Assembly (NCBI RefSeq): GCF_001038625.1
Contig: NZ_CP011803.1
Span: 1,612,001 to 1,676,000 of the forward strand
Direction: 5' to 3'
Length of the DNA: 64,000 nucleotides
Origin: Clostridium carboxidivorans P7
GTDB taxonomy: Bacteria > Bacillota > Clostridia > Clostridiales > Clostridiaceae
Shown: positions 9,194 through 18,753 of the stretch, in pieces
Numbering within the stretch: the first letter of the stretch is position 1
Layout of the letters: each line of letters starts with the position of its first letter
Translations under genes and position numbers: made by a program
Notes under the pieces: model-generated
Seen by the model: the letters and a program-made list of their open reading frames with translations, nothing else
Databases searched by the model: none
What the model was told of the DNA's origin: nothing

Positions 9194-10258
9194 ATGGTTA
9201 ATAAAAAAAGATTATTGCAAATTCTTTTAGTAGGGATTTTTATAATTTTGGTTACAACTACAGCTTTTTTTAAATATAACAAAGAAAAGAATGCAGCAGA
9301 GATACCAAAAAATAAAAGTAAAACAGTGCTTGCGTTTACAACCTATTACTACCCTGATGATAAATCTTCTTATAATAAAATGATACAAAATGCTGGTTCA
9401 ATAAGTAGTATAGCTACAAACACTTATACTATAGATATTAAAGGAAATTTATCTGGTACTGTTCCTAAGCAACAAATAGAATATGCTAATTCTAATAAAA
9501 TTGAAACTTTAGCTATGATAACAAATAATTTTAATAGTAATACAGTTAAATCATTACTTGAAAGTTCAACTAATAGAAGTTTACTTATAAATAACATTTT
9601 AAATACATTAAAGGCAAATAATTATAAAGGAGTAAACATAGATTTTGAAAATGTTTATTATTATGATAGAAATTATTATACAAGCTTCCTAAAGGAGCTA
9701 TATACACAACTTAATTCTAAAGGTTTTATTGTTACAGCTTCAGTGCCAGCAAAAACTAATGATAATGTTAAAGCTGCTTGGAGTGGTGCATACGATTATA
9801 AAGAAATAGCAAAGTATACAGATCAAGTTATAATAATGACTTATGATGAGCACTCTCCAGATGGAGCGTCCGGACCTGTGGCTTCTATTGATTGGGTAAA
9901 GAATACTATTAAATATGCCACATCCCAAATGCCGACATCTAAGATAGTTTTAGGGGTGGCAAGTTATGGCTATGATTGGTCTAAAAATGGTGCAAAAGCT
10001 TATGGTATTGATGCTATATCTAAGTTAGCTGAAACTTATAATTCAAATATAGAATGGAGCGATGCTTATAAAAGTCCATTCTTTAAATATAAAGATAAGC
10101 TGGGAGTTAATCATACTGTATGGTTTGAAAATAGTACAAGCCTTTCTTACAAATTAGATGTTGTTAACGATAATAATTTATCAGGAATAGCTATATGGAG
10201 ACTTGGACTTGAAAATGAAGATTATTGGTCTACTATTAAAGATAAATTAGGTGAATAA
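9194..10258 (+). CDS. Glycoside hydrolase family 18 protein (YaaH/SleL-like)
   Basis: Cell-wall-active beta-N-acetylglucosaminidase-like enzyme, probably exported. An N-terminal hydrophobic helix (about residues 7-26) serves as a signal anchor. The GH18 active-site strand reads GVNIDFEN, with the catalytic Glu near residue 152. MTYDEHSPDGASGPVAS and the late GIAIWRLGLEN stretch are typical of spore cortex fragment-lytic YaaH/SleL proteins. Those normally carry LysM repeats, which are missing here. An AGGAGGATAACACT site precedes the ATG. Spore cortex or vegetative wall turnover are both possible. Confidence 0.88.
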   Translation: MVNKKRLLQILLVGIFIILVTTTAFFKYNKEKNAAEIPKNKSKTVLAFTTYYYPDDKSSYNKMIQNAGSISSIATNTYTIDIKGNLSGTVPKQQIEYANSNKIETLAMITNNFNSNTVKSLLESSTNRSLLINNILNTLKANNYKGVNIDFENVYYYDRNYYTSFLKELYTQLNSKGFIVTASVPAKTNDNVKAAWSGAYDYKEIAKYTDQVIIMTYDEHSPDGASGPVASIDWVKNTIKYATSQMPTSKIVLGVASYGYDWSKNGAKAYGIDAISKLAETYNSNIEWSDAYKSPFFKYKDKLGVNHTVWFENSTSLSYKLDVVNDNNLSGIAIWRLGLENEDYWSTIKDKLGE

Positions 10259-10379
10259 TATTGTATTGTTTAAACCAAGTATTGATCTATAAAATGAATT
10301 AATATGGATAAATACAATTTTAATGGTAATAATTAAAATAGAACTCGTGTTAAGATTAATTTATTAAAGGAGTTGTGTA

Positions 10380-10655
10380 ATGAAGGATTTAGAAACAGAT
10401 TGCAATTTCAAAATAATAATACCTGATGCTGTACAAAATGAAATGAAAGAAAGATTAATTCTTTGTGAGGATGTAAAAAAAACCATCATTAATGCACAAG
10501 AAAATAAAGAGAGATTTCTAAACACACAAAACTCACATTATTTGACAAGAATGAGAATTGATAGTGTAACCTATTGGGTGGAATATGAAGAGAAGAATAA
10601 TGAATTACTTGTTCATAATGTCTATACACATAGAATGGAAATTGTTGAGAATTAA
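10380..10655 (+). CDS. Small cytoplasmic hypothetical protein
   Basis: A 91-residue protein without membrane segment or signal, preceded by AAAGGAG. I do not recognise the family. A helical stretch (about residues 12-42) is followed by a conserved-looking beta-rich end, RIDSVTYWVEYEEKNNELLV and HNVYTHRMEI, which suggests a folded domain and not a chance ORF. It has its own terminator downstream. There are no cysteines besides C8 and C29. No function is proposed. Confidence 0.7.
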   Translation: MKDLETDCNFKIIIPDAVQNEMKERLILCEDVKKTIINAQENKERFLNTQNSHYLTRMRIDSVTYWVEYEEKNNELLVHNVYTHRMEIVEN

Positions 10656-10729
10656 TTAAAACTTATAATCATATATAAAAATTATATACGCTTATGAATT
10701 AGGTCTAAAGAATAAACTTTAGTTTTGCT

Positions 10730-10756
10730 GCACATAGTATCATCTATGTGCTTTTA
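10730..10756 (+). terminator. Rho-independent terminator
   Basis: GCACATAG (10730-10737) pairs with CTATGTGC (10744-10751), then TTTT. It ends the 91-residue protein gene. Confidence 0.85.
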
Positions 10757-11099
10757 TATTGCTTTTTATTAAATATTAATATATCAAATTAATATTTCTT
10801 ACTCTCTTCTAAATATTGTAGAATTTTAGTTTTTCATGTCTTTTAACGTTAATAAAACGTTTTTTATCCATCTTTGAATTTATTGTATAGTAATGATGCA
10901 ATATAAAAATATAGATAAAATAAAGAAGATGTTAAAAACGGTGGTTTGAAAATCACTAAAAATAAAAAAATAAATAAAATTTATTTAAAAATTCAATTTA
11001 CTGAATTTACTTTACAATAATTCCTTTAATATTTTCCTGAAATATTGTATAATTATAACAAGGCTAAGTATTATGTGTAAATTAAAAGGAGATTTTGCC
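10757..11099. other. AT-rich intergenic region with promoter of the TauE/SafE gene
   Basis: No gene is seen. It holds two AACGTT copies (10845-10850 and 10856-10861) that could form a weak 6-bp hairpin before a T run, and a TATAAT box at 11048-11053. TTTAAT, 17 bases upstream of that box, is a poor -35. The remainder is AT-rich and featureless to me. Confidence 0.5.
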
Positions 11100-11975
11100 A
11101 TGATTATTAAGATTGTTTCAGGAATCCTTATGGCTTTTACCTTGTTTTTTGTATTTGTTTTTTTTCAAGATTACATGAAAACAAAACAAGAAGGAAGACT
11201 TGAGGAAGGCGGCAACTGGTTAGTTTATGGAATAGTAGGTTTAATAGCAAATTTCTTTGATACCTTGGGAATCGGAAGCTTTGCACCTACCACTGCAGTT
11301 TACAAATTTTTAAAGCTTGTGGATGACAGAATAATTCCAGGTACTTTGAATGTTGCAAATTGTGTTCCAGTAGTGACAGAAGCACTTATATTCATGACTG
11401 TTATTAAAGTGGATATAACTACATTGGTTACAATGATTTTAGCAGCTACTGCAGGATCCTATTTTGGAGCAGGAATAGTATCCAAGCTACCGAAAAAAAA
11501 GGTTCAGATTGGCATGGGAATAGCACTTCTGATTGTTGCATTTGTAATGTTGTCCGGATTGCTAAATATAATGCCTATAGGAGGAACAGCAACATCACTT
11601 ACGGGAGTTAAACTAATAGTAGGTCTTATAGGTAACTTTATACTGGGAGCTTTAATGTGCATAGGAATAGGAAATTATGCGCCATGCATGGCTTTAGTTT
11701 TTGCACTAGGAATGTCTCCTAAGGTAGCTTTTCCTATAATGATGGGTTCATGTGCATTCCTTGAGCCTGTAGCCGCTATAAAGTTTATTAGAGAAGGAGC
11801 TTATCATAGAAAAGTATCTTTGGCCACAAATCTTTTTGGTATTATAGGTGTTCTAATTGCTGCTTATATTGTTAAGGAATTACCGCTTACCATGTTAAAA
11901 TGGGTGGTAGTGTTCGTAATTGTATTTACATCTATCATTATGTTTAAATCTGCAATGAAAAAGAAGGTTGAATAA
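11100..11975 (+). CDS. TauE/SafE (TSUP) family permease
   Basis: Polytopic membrane protein of about eight helices, 291 residues, in the family that exports sulfite, sulfonates or other small organic anions. Two repeated halves are visible, each with a Gly-rich helix and a PxxAA-like reentrant region (SFAPTTAVYKF in the first half, NYAPCMALVFAL in the second). The ATG at 11100 is preferred over an in-frame ATG at 11073 because AAAAGGAG sits eight bases upstream of it. The stop codon lies inside the terminator stem. The substrate is unknown. Confidence 0.85.
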   Translation: MIIKIVSGILMAFTLFFVFVFFQDYMKTKQEGRLEEGGNWLVYGIVGLIANFFDTLGIGSFAPTTAVYKFLKLVDDRIIPGTLNVANCVPVVTEALIFMTVIKVDITTLVTMILAATAGSYFGAGIVSKLPKKKVQIGMGIALLIVAFVMLSGLLNIMPIGGTATSLTGVKLIVGLIGNFILGALMCIGIGNYAPCMALVFALGMSPKVAFPIMMGSCAFLEPVAAIKFIREGAYHRKVSLATNLFGIIGVLIAAYIVKELPLTMLKWVVVFVIVFTSIIMFKSAMKKKVE

Positions 11976-11986
11976 ACCTTCTTTTT
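11958..11986. terminator. Bidirectional terminator between convergent genes
   Basis: AAAAAGAAGGTT (11958-11969) pairs perfectly with AACCTTCTTTTT (11975-11986). It overlaps the stop codons of both flanking convergent genes, a very compact arrangement. Confidence 0.85.
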
Positions 11987-12626
11987 AAGCTAATTTTTCA
12001 TTTCTTTGTTCCTTATTCCATAAGTAAATAGAATACATACTTATCAAAACTATAATAGTTGAAATTATTATTGTATTGTTAGGTGATGATATAATACTAT
12101 CTCCAAGAAAGCTATAAAGTATCATCATTGGTATATTAGCAGCTATTATTGTTAAAATGAATTTTCTATAATTTAATCCTGTGGAGCTAGCTAAGAAACA
12201 AGCTGCATCTGAAGGAGCTATTGGACATAAAATACCTATAGCTAATATTTTTGTGTTGTTTCTAAGTAATAATTTGTAAAACTTAGGATATTTGTTTGTA
12301 AGATAATTCTCAATACCTGAACTAACTAAAATTTTTGAGGCTATGTAAACAATAGTTCCACTTAGTATAACTGAAATAAGAGTAAAAGCAAACCCTTGAG
12401 TAGGAGTAAATATCATTCCTACTAGAATCATAAATACTGCACTAGGAATTAATGCTGCTATTCTTAATGAAGATAAAGCGATGAATATTAATGCTTTATA
12501 ATTGCCACAGCTGCTAAAGAATTCATTTAAATTATCTAAATTTCCAGTTAATAAATTTAATCTAAATATTGTATATATTAAAGCTATCCAAATAGCTATT
12601 ATTAAAAATCTGCTTATTCTTTTCAT
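11985..12626 (-). CDS. TVP38/TMEM64 (DedA-like, VTT) membrane protein
   Basis: Six-helix inner membrane protein, 213 residues. The VTT signature region GMIFTPTQGFAFTLISVILSG and the later reentrant stretch SSTGLNYRKFILTIIAANIP place it in the TVP38/TMEM64 family (YdjZ/YtxB-like). Members are linked to lipid scrambling or envelope homeostasis, mostly by homology. A GGGAGG site precedes the ATG. A TATACT -10 at 12694-12689 with paired TTACAGT repeats just upstream suggests activator control. Confidence 0.85.
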   Translation of the reverse strand: MKRISRFLIIAIWIALIYTIFRLNLLTGNLDNLNEFFSSCGNYKALIFIALSSLRIAALIPSAVFMILVGMIFTPTQGFAFTLISVILSGTIVYIASKILVSSGIENYLTNKYPKFYKLLLRNNTKILAIGILCPIAPSDAACFLASSTGLNYRKFILTIIAANIPMMILYSFLGDSIISSPNNTIIISTIIVLISMYSIYLWNKEQRNEKLA

Positions 12627-12688
12627 GTTAAAATCCTCCCATTTGTATTTTTTTTATTTAAAACTTTCTAACTAAATATTCTTCCTTT

Positions 12689-12723
12689 AGTATAAAAGAA
12701 AATTATTACAGTTCTGTTACAGT
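12689..12723 (-). promoter_or_regulatory. Promoter with 11-bp spaced direct repeats
   Basis: Two TTACAGT copies (12706-12712 and 12717-12723) lie exactly 11 bp apart, one helical turn. They cover the -35 zone of a minus-strand promoter whose -10 is TATACT (12694-12689). The geometry resembles PhoP-type activator boxes, but the sequence match to TTAACA repeats is only partial. Confidence 0.35.
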
Positions 12724-12821
12724 ATGATGACAATAGTTTATATTTTCAAAACTTTATTTGGCTTTACCAAAAAATATAACTTGAGCATAATAAAAAATTT
12801 TCTTTAATTATTAATAAAAAT

Positions 12822-12869
12822 TACCCTGTATGATAGCACAGCTTTTTTATATGTCTATCTTGCAGGGTA
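12822..12869 (-). terminator. Terminator of asparagine synthetase gene
   Basis: TACCCTG (12822-12828) pairs with CAGGGTA (12863-12869), and an inner GATAG/CTATC stem is present. On the minus strand the hairpin is followed by AATTTTTATT. Confidence 0.7.
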
Positions 12870-12888
12870 GAGTTTAATATTTTAGTAA

Positions 12889-14730
12889 TTAAAGTTCTAG
12901 CTTAATTTTATATTCTTTAAGCCAGGTGTTGATTTGTATTAAATAAGCTAATAATTGAGGGCCTCTCATAAGCTGTCCAAACCAAGGAGCTTTAAAAGAT
13001 GCACCGCCAGTTTCTATTAAAGTTGATACTGCTTCTTTGTCTATTAAAGGAATAATTGGAGAAGATTTATCTTTTAATATATCAGCCATCCATTGTTGAA
13101 CTATTTTAGTGTACATAGGATTATGAGTTTTTGGATAAGGACTCTTTTTTCTATAGATTATATCATCTGGTAAAATTCCCTTTAAGGCTTTTCTTAAAAT
13201 ACCTTTTTCTCGATCTTTATAGAATTTTATATGAGATGGTATATTGAATGCATATTCTACTAATCTATAGTCAGCAAAGGGTACTCTTACCTCTAAGCTG
13301 TTTGACATGCTCATTCTATCTTTTCTGTTTAAAAGTGTAATCATAAACCATTTAATGTTTAAATAAAATAATTCACGCATACGACGATCTAGTTTAGATT
13401 CTCCATCTAAATAAGGAACTTCCTTCAAAGAATTTTTATATTGACAATCTAAATAGCCTTCTAAGTCCAATGATTTTAAATCTTCGGATAATATCTCTTT
13501 TCTAGCACCTACAGACTTGGACCAAGGGAACGTATTGGCACTAATGTCTTCAGGTCTTCTGAACCAAGGATATCCACCAAAAATTTCATCTGCACACTCA
13601 CCAGATATTGCTACCGTAGCATGTTTTCTTATTTCTTTACAGAAGAGATATAGAGAAGAATCGATGTCAGCCATTCCAGGCAAATCATAAGCTCTTACTG
13701 AATCTACTAAAGCTGAAGCTAAATCTTCACTGCTATTAACTACAACATGATGATTACTCTTTATATATTTTGAAGTTCTTTGTGCCCATACTTTATCAGA
13801 AGTTGGTTCAAATTCGTTAGCTTCAAAATATAAGTCATCATCTTCATAATCTATAGCATAAGTGTTTAATGTATTACCGTGCTTTTGAAATTCTTTTGAA
13901 GCTATAGCAGATATGGCACTTGAATCTAAACCACCTGAAAGAAAAGTGCAAACAGGTACATCAGCTGTCAATTGACGTGTTATAGCATCCACTAAAAGAT
14001 TTCTTAAATGGTAAGCTGTAGCTTCTTCATCTTCTTTATGCTCAAAACAGTGTAGTTTCCAGTATTCTTCAAGTTTTAGGCCATATTTATTATACATTAA
14101 ACAGTAAGCTGGTGGAACTTCCTGTATATCTTTAAAAACTCCGCTGCCTAAAGCTCGAGCTGGTCCTAGTGCAAAAACTTCTGTTAAACCTTCTCTAGTT
14201 AGTATAGGTTCTACCATTGGGTGAGCAAGAAGAGTTTTAATTTCAGAGCCAAATATTAAAGAATTATCTTTTAAAGTATAAAACAAAGGTTTAACACCTA
14301 AAGGATCTCTTGCAAGAAAAATACTTTCATTAGTTTCATCTAATACGGCAAATGCAAATATACCATTTATCTTTTTTACACAATCCGCACCCCAGTGAAT
14401 ATAAGAAACCAATAGCACTTCCGTATCAGAATAAGAATCGAACTTATACCCCTCGTTTAAGAGAATTTTTCTAAGATCCTCAGTATTGTAAAGTTCACCA
14501 TTATATATGATTACATATCTATTACCATTTATGATTTTAGTCATTGGTTGAGCGCCGCCACTAGGATCTACCACAACAAGTCTTCTGTGACCTAATAGGG
14601 TATTTGTAGATATATAATAACCTTCATCATCTGGTCCTCTTTTTTTTAACGTACGAGTCATATTTTTAATAATTTCCGTTTCTTCTGAAATATTTTTTTG
14701 AAAGTTTACCCAGCCTGCAATTCCGCACAT
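12889..14730 (-). CDS. asnB: Asparagine synthase (glutamine-hydrolysing)
   Basis: ATP-dependent conversion of aspartate and glutamine to asparagine. The protein starts MCGIAGWVNF, with Cys2 as the class II glutaminase nucleophile after Met removal. GHRRLVVVD and the NGELYN stretch complete the N-terminal domain. The synthetase domain carries the SGGLDSSAISA pyrophosphate loop near residue 265. It is 613 residues, the length of B. subtilis AsnB-like enzymes. AGGAGGA precedes the ATG. It stands alone between terminators, with no T-box leader visible in the short upstream gap. Confidence 0.96.
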   Translation of the reverse strand: MCGIAGWVNFQKNISEETEIIKNMTRTLKKRGPDDEGYYISTNTLLGHRRLVVVDPSGGAQPMTKIINGNRYVIIYNGELYNTEDLRKILLNEGYKFDSYSDTEVLLVSYIHWGADCVKKINGIFAFAVLDETNESIFLARDPLGVKPLFYTLKDNSLIFGSEIKTLLAHPMVEPILTREGLTEVFALGPARALGSGVFKDIQEVPPAYCLMYNKYGLKLEEYWKLHCFEHKEDEEATAYHLRNLLVDAITRQLTADVPVCTFLSGGLDSSAISAIASKEFQKHGNTLNTYAIDYEDDDLYFEANEFEPTSDKVWAQRTSKYIKSNHHVVVNSSEDLASALVDSVRAYDLPGMADIDSSLYLFCKEIRKHATVAISGECADEIFGGYPWFRRPEDISANTFPWSKSVGARKEILSEDLKSLDLEGYLDCQYKNSLKEVPYLDGESKLDRRMRELFYLNIKWFMITLLNRKDRMSMSNSLEVRVPFADYRLVEYAFNIPSHIKFYKDREKGILRKALKGILPDDIIYRKKSPYPKTHNPMYTKIVQQWMADILKDKSSPIIPLIDKEAVSTLIETGGASFKAPWFGQLMRGPQLLAYLIQINTWLKEYKIKLEL

Positions 14731-14837
14731 TTCGTTTTCCTCCTAAATAATAAATTATAAAACTGTATGATTATAATTTATGAATTTACAATATCATGTG
14801 TTACAAAATCCAATATAATGTAAATGATATCAAGAAA

Positions 14838-14875
14838 ACAAAAAAAACCTGTTAATGAGTATCATCAACAGGTTT
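14838..14875 (-). terminator. Rho-independent terminator of DUF4153 gene
   Basis: AAACCTGTT (14845-14853) pairs with AACAGGTTT (14867-14875). Read on the minus strand it is followed by a T run (complement of the A stretch at 14838-14847). Confidence 0.85.
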
Positions 14876-14902
14876 AAATGTATAGAAAAAACATTATAAA
14901 TT

Positions 14903-16639
14903 TTATTTGATTTTAACAAGCATATAAAAATTAATTTCTTTGGCATTAATTTCTCTATTTGAATCATTTTTGTTGCCAGATATATTCAAGAATATAAATT
15001 TAACTTTAACTTTTTCATTTTCTTCAGTTAATGTCATTTCATCAGGTGATAATGCATTTTCCTTTGAAAGCATACCATATTTATCAATGAGATTTTTTGC
15101 AAAAGAACTTAAATCTTTAGCGTAAATTTCATTGCCTTTATAAATTATCTTTATAACAGAGGTTTCATAGTTATAAGAAGCACTTAAAGGTGAAATAGAA
15201 GTACTTTTGCCATTTTCCAGACTCCTCATATCAAAAAGATAATCATATCCACTTACATCAATAGATTTTTCTGATTGGTTTCTTATAAAATTAAAGTATC
15301 CCATGTAGGAACCATAATTTTGAGGTACAAAAGAAAATCCAAATAAATTATTCATATCTTCTAACTTAAAACCTTTAGGAATATATTTAACCTCTTCTAG
15401 GGTATGATTTTTATTAAAATAATCCAGTATACTGCTAATTTCAGATTTATCTTCCTTAGAAATATCAGGAGAACTTTGAATCTTTCCGTTTTTTATCATA
15501 TTATCTTTTAAAAGAATTTTTTCAAGTCTATTGTTTTGGCTGTTTTTTGAAATAGAATAACTGCTTAAAGGTCCAAATACTGAAATTAAAGCTACTATGG
15601 AAAGAGTAAAAGGAATTAATATGTTTCTAATTTCTTTAATAAATGATAAATACAGCATTATAAAAAATAACCAAATACCTAATATAAGGACGAAATATCT
15701 TTTTTCTGTTACTCCATAGGCATTTAGGCGTATAGCTATGGAAATAAACATCATTACAATAAGCGGTAAAATTATTTTGGGAAAGATTTTGAAAAAATTA
15801 TTTTGCCAGGAATTATGATTTTTTATAGGGGTAATAAAGAATAAAACTATTGTAACAATGACTGAATACCACAAAACCAAATGTGAAACTAAGCCAACAG
15901 GCCATTGTCTAGTTATTATTATTTTACCAAAGTATATATATAATATTATTGTATATACAGTTAAAAGAGGCATTACAATATATAAAAGCAATATTCTTAA
16001 AAGCTTTGGATAAGATTTTACGGATATTTCTTCCTTTTTAAATGGTACTCCTGAAAGAAAATATAATAGTGAAAATACAAATACTACAAATAGCCATGTG
16101 TAATAATAAATTTTTCCTAAGATCTTTATACCAAGCAATTTATCTATTGTAAATAAAATTGCAGAAAGTCCCAAATACAATACAATTGAGTAGATTATAG
16201 TGATAAAAAATCCTGTGAATATGGTTATGACATACATTTCAAATTGTTCTTTTTTTAAAAAATAAGGGATGAATAGAAAAGCTAAGTATAATGCAGTGCT
16301 TACACCAATATATCTTGTAACAGGAACCATATCCATAGTTTTCAAAAATAAAAAATAATAAGCAATTAAGAATAAAACTCCACATAAATAAGCTGAAGCA
16401 AGCTTAAACATGCTTTTTTCATTTGTTTTTTCAAAGAAAAGTTTTATGCAAAGTGAAATGGGGATTCCTAGTGCCAATATCATAGCAATTCTAGCCAGAG
16501 TATTTTCTTTAGGAGTAGTTTCAGATATTACTATAAGTGTTAAGAAAACAGAAAATGAGAACATTATTGTTAAAGGAAATCTCTTAAGGCTTAAATACAG
16601 ACCAGATAAGATGTTTTTAACATATTCCATAAATTTCAT
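14903..16639 (-). CDS. DUF4153 family membrane protein
   Basis: A 578-residue protein with about ten membrane helices spanning residues 20-350 and a soluble C-terminal domain of some 200 residues. The helix pattern and the C-terminal part that follows the last helix match DUF4153 proteins of clostridia. Function is unknown for the family. GGAG lies eight bases before the ATG at 16639, which is why that start is preferred over the ATG three codons later. It is transcribed divergently from the chemoreceptor gene. Confidence 0.75.
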   Translation of the reverse strand: MKFMEYVKNILSGLYLSLKRFPLTIMFSFSVFLTLIVISETTPKENTLARIAMILALGIPISLCIKLFFEKTNEKSMFKLASAYLCGVLFLIAYYFLFLKTMDMVPVTRYIGVSTALYLAFLFIPYFLKKEQFEMYVITIFTGFFITIIYSIVLYLGLSAILFTIDKLLGIKILGKIYYYTWLFVVFVFSLLYFLSGVPFKKEEISVKSYPKLLRILLLYIVMPLLTVYTIILYIYFGKIIITRQWPVGLVSHLVLWYSVIVTIVLFFITPIKNHNSWQNNFFKIFPKIILPLIVMMFISIAIRLNAYGVTEKRYFVLILGIWLFFIMLYLSFIKEIRNILIPFTLSIVALISVFGPLSSYSISKNSQNNRLEKILLKDNMIKNGKIQSSPDISKEDKSEISSILDYFNKNHTLEEVKYIPKGFKLEDMNNLFGFSFVPQNYGSYMGYFNFIRNQSEKSIDVSGYDYLFDMRSLENGKSTSISPLSASYNYETSVIKIIYKGNEIYAKDLSSFAKNLIDKYGMLSKENALSPDEMTLTEENEKVKVKFIFLNISGNKNDSNREINAKEINFYMLVKIK

Positions 16640-16728
16640 AATATCATCTCCTTGTTATCATAATTTTGATTAACTATTATTTTATATTATACCTGATATT
16701 AATAGAATTAATATATTAATTACTGTAG

Positions 16729-16774
16729 AAAATTTCAATGTATTTGTGCTATTTAACAAATACATTGAAATTTT
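16729..16774. repeat. Perfect 19-bp inverted repeat between divergent genes
   Basis: The arms at 16729-16747 and 16756-16774 are perfectly complementary with an 8-base loop. Ends rich in T on both strands would let it act as a terminator. No gene end points into it from either side: the DUF4153 gene starts to the left and the chemoreceptor gene to the right. Confidence 0.85.
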
Positions 16775-16986
16775 TGCAATTAAATATAGCATTTATATAT
16801 AAGTTTGCTTAAAAGTTTTTGCATGATTTGTGATAATGATATTATGCTGAAAAATATTTGTGCAATTGACCTATTACGAAGGTTTGATAAATAATTATGT
16901 GTGTGATAAAATCTGAGCTAAAGTTAACCGGAAAGAAATTAAATTATATTTATTTTCCGAATTATACTAAGGGGGATATAGTTATT

Positions 16987-18699
16987 ATGAATTTATTGAA
17001 AAATGTAAAAGTAAAAGTAAAACTAATTTTAGCCTTTTTAATAATAAACCTGCTTATAGTAGCAATAGGTTTTAGCAGTTCTAAAGATTTATCAATTGTA
17101 GGAACAAATTCTGATAATATGTATAATAATAGTTTGCAAAGTGTTTATATGCTTACTGATATAAAGCAAAATTTAACCAGAGTTGAATATGATTTAATGA
17201 GACTAATTTATGTGAAAGATGCTTCAGAAAAAGCTAGTTTAAAAAAAGAATTGCAATCAGAAGTAGATGAAAATAATGGATATATAGCAAAATATGAAAA
17301 ACTTTCTATGAATAAATCAGAAAAACAAAATTGGCCTAAATTTAAAAGTGATTTAGACCAGTGGAGAACTTTAAGAGCTGGTGTGGTTAAATATATAGAT
17401 GAAAATAAATTTCAGGAAGCTTCAAGTGAGCTTGAAAAATTGAATCCTATTGGTAAAGATTTGTTTCAAAATTTAGATACAGTTATAAATTCCAATTTGA
17501 AGGATGCAAATGAAGCTAATGCAAATAATCATTCAATATTTATTGCAGCCAATAGAAATATTATTATATTTACCTTGATTGGATTAGGCCTAGCTGTAAT
17601 ACTTGGATTTATTATGTCAAAGGATATAAATAGTGCCTTATCAAAGATGATGAATTTATCAGAAAGTTTGGCTGAATATGATTTGTCTAATGAATTTAAA
17701 CAAACTAGAAATGATGAATTTGGAGAAGCTTTTGGATTACTTCTCAAAGCTCAAAGTAATATTAAGGAACTAGTAACTACAATTATGAATAATACTGAGG
17801 ATATTAGTAATTCTAGTGTAAATCTTTCAGTTACAGTTGAAGAAATAACCTCAAAATTTGAAAATATTAATAATGCAACAAAACGTATAGCAAATGGTGT
17901 GCAGGAAACAAGTGCATCTTCTGAGGAAGTCAGTGCTTCTATAGAAGAAGTTAATTCCAATATTAATGAGTTATCTGCTAAAGCTGTGGAAGGAAGTAAC
18001 AATGCAAGTGAATTTAAAGATAGAGCTTCTGATATAAGAAAAAAGGGCAGTGCATCTATAGATGAAACAAACAGATTATATGAACAGAAGGAAGAAAGGA
18101 TACTTAATGCCATAGAAGCAGGTAAAGTAGTAGAAAATATAAGATTCATGGCAGATACTATTGGCAGTATAGCAGAGCAGACAAACTTACTTGCTTTAAA
18201 TGCAGCTATAGAAGCAGCACGAGCAGGAGAAAATGGTAAGGGTTTTGCAGTAGTTGCTGAAGAAGTAAGAACTCTTGCAGAACAATCAGCTGAGTCAGTA
18301 GTAGGTATTCAAGATACCATTTTAAAAGTTCAAGAAGCATTTAAAAATCTTTCTGGAAATAGTAGTGAAATTTTAAAATTTATAAATGAAGATGTAAATG
18401 TCCAATTTAAAGCTTTTGGAGAAATGGGTAATCAATATTATAACGATTCAGATTTTGTTAGCAAAATGTCAGAAGAAATAGCATCTATGACAGAAGAAAT
18501 TAATGCTACTGTAGGTCAAGTAAGTTATGCAGTAAATAGCATGGCTGTAAATGCACAAGAATCTTCTGAAAATATAGCTGCTATAGAAGACAGTATTAAT
18601 GAAGCTGCTAAAGGTATTAACAAGGTAGAAAAAACAGCTCAGGGACAAGCTGAACTTGCTAAGAAGCTTAATAGTATGGTACAGAAATTTAAAATATGA
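16987..18699 (+). CDS. Methyl-accepting chemotaxis protein
   Basis: Transmembrane chemoreceptor signalling through CheW/CheA. TM1 lies at about residues 12-32, then a four-helix-bundle type ligand domain of about 160 residues, TM2 at about 192-212, a HAMP linker, and the methyl-accepting coiled coil. The CheA-contact tip carries the hallmark sequence [20 protein letters not shown]. The ATG at 16987 is chosen because GGGGG lies 11 bases upstream and it starts directly before the first helix. An in-frame ATG 30 codons upstream would put a polar extension before TM1. No cyclic-di-GMP riboswitch was recognised upstream. Confidence 0.93.
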   Translation: MNLLKNVKVKVKLILAFLIINLLIVAIGFSSSKDLSIVGTNSDNMYNNSLQSVYMLTDIKQNLTRVEYDLMRLIYVKDASEKASLKKELQSEVDENNGYIAKYEKLSMNKSEKQNWPKFKSDLDQWRTLRAGVVKYIDENKFQEASSELEKLNPIGKDLFQNLDTVINSNLKDANEANANNHSIFIAANRNIIIFTLIGLGLAVILGFIMSKDINSALSKMMNLSESLAEYDLSNEFKQTRNDEFGEAFGLLLKAQSNIKELVTTIMNNTEDISNSSVNLSVTVEEITSKFENINNATKRIANGVQETSASSEEVSASIEEVNSNINELSAKAVEGSNNASEFKDRASDIRKKGSASIDETNRLYEQKEERILNAIEAGKVVENIRFMADTIGSIAEQTNLLALNAAIEAARAGENGKGFAVVAEEVRTLAEQSAESVVGIQDTILKVQEAFKNLSGNSSEILKFINEDVNVQFKAFGEMGNQYYNDSDFVSKMSEEIASMTEEINATVGQVSYAVNSMAVNAQESSENIAAIEDSINEAAKGINKVEKTAQGQAELAKKLNSMVQKFKI

Positions 18700-18707
18700 T
18701 AATTTAA

Positions 18708-18745
18708 TAGAATTAGGATAATATTTAAGTTTTATCCTAATTCTA
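18708..18745. terminator. Hairpin between convergent genes
   Basis: TAGAATTAGGATAA (18708-18721) pairs perfectly with TTATCCTAATTCTA (18732-18745), a 14-bp stem. There is no long T run, but its position between two convergent stop codons fits a shared terminator. Confidence 0.7.
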
Positions 18746-18753
18746 AATTGAAT

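Noticed and set aside
16775-16986. Cyclic-di-GMP riboswitch before the chemoreceptor gene
   Set aside because: Often present before clostridial chemoreceptor genes, but the conserved GCAAA and GAAA elements are absent here.
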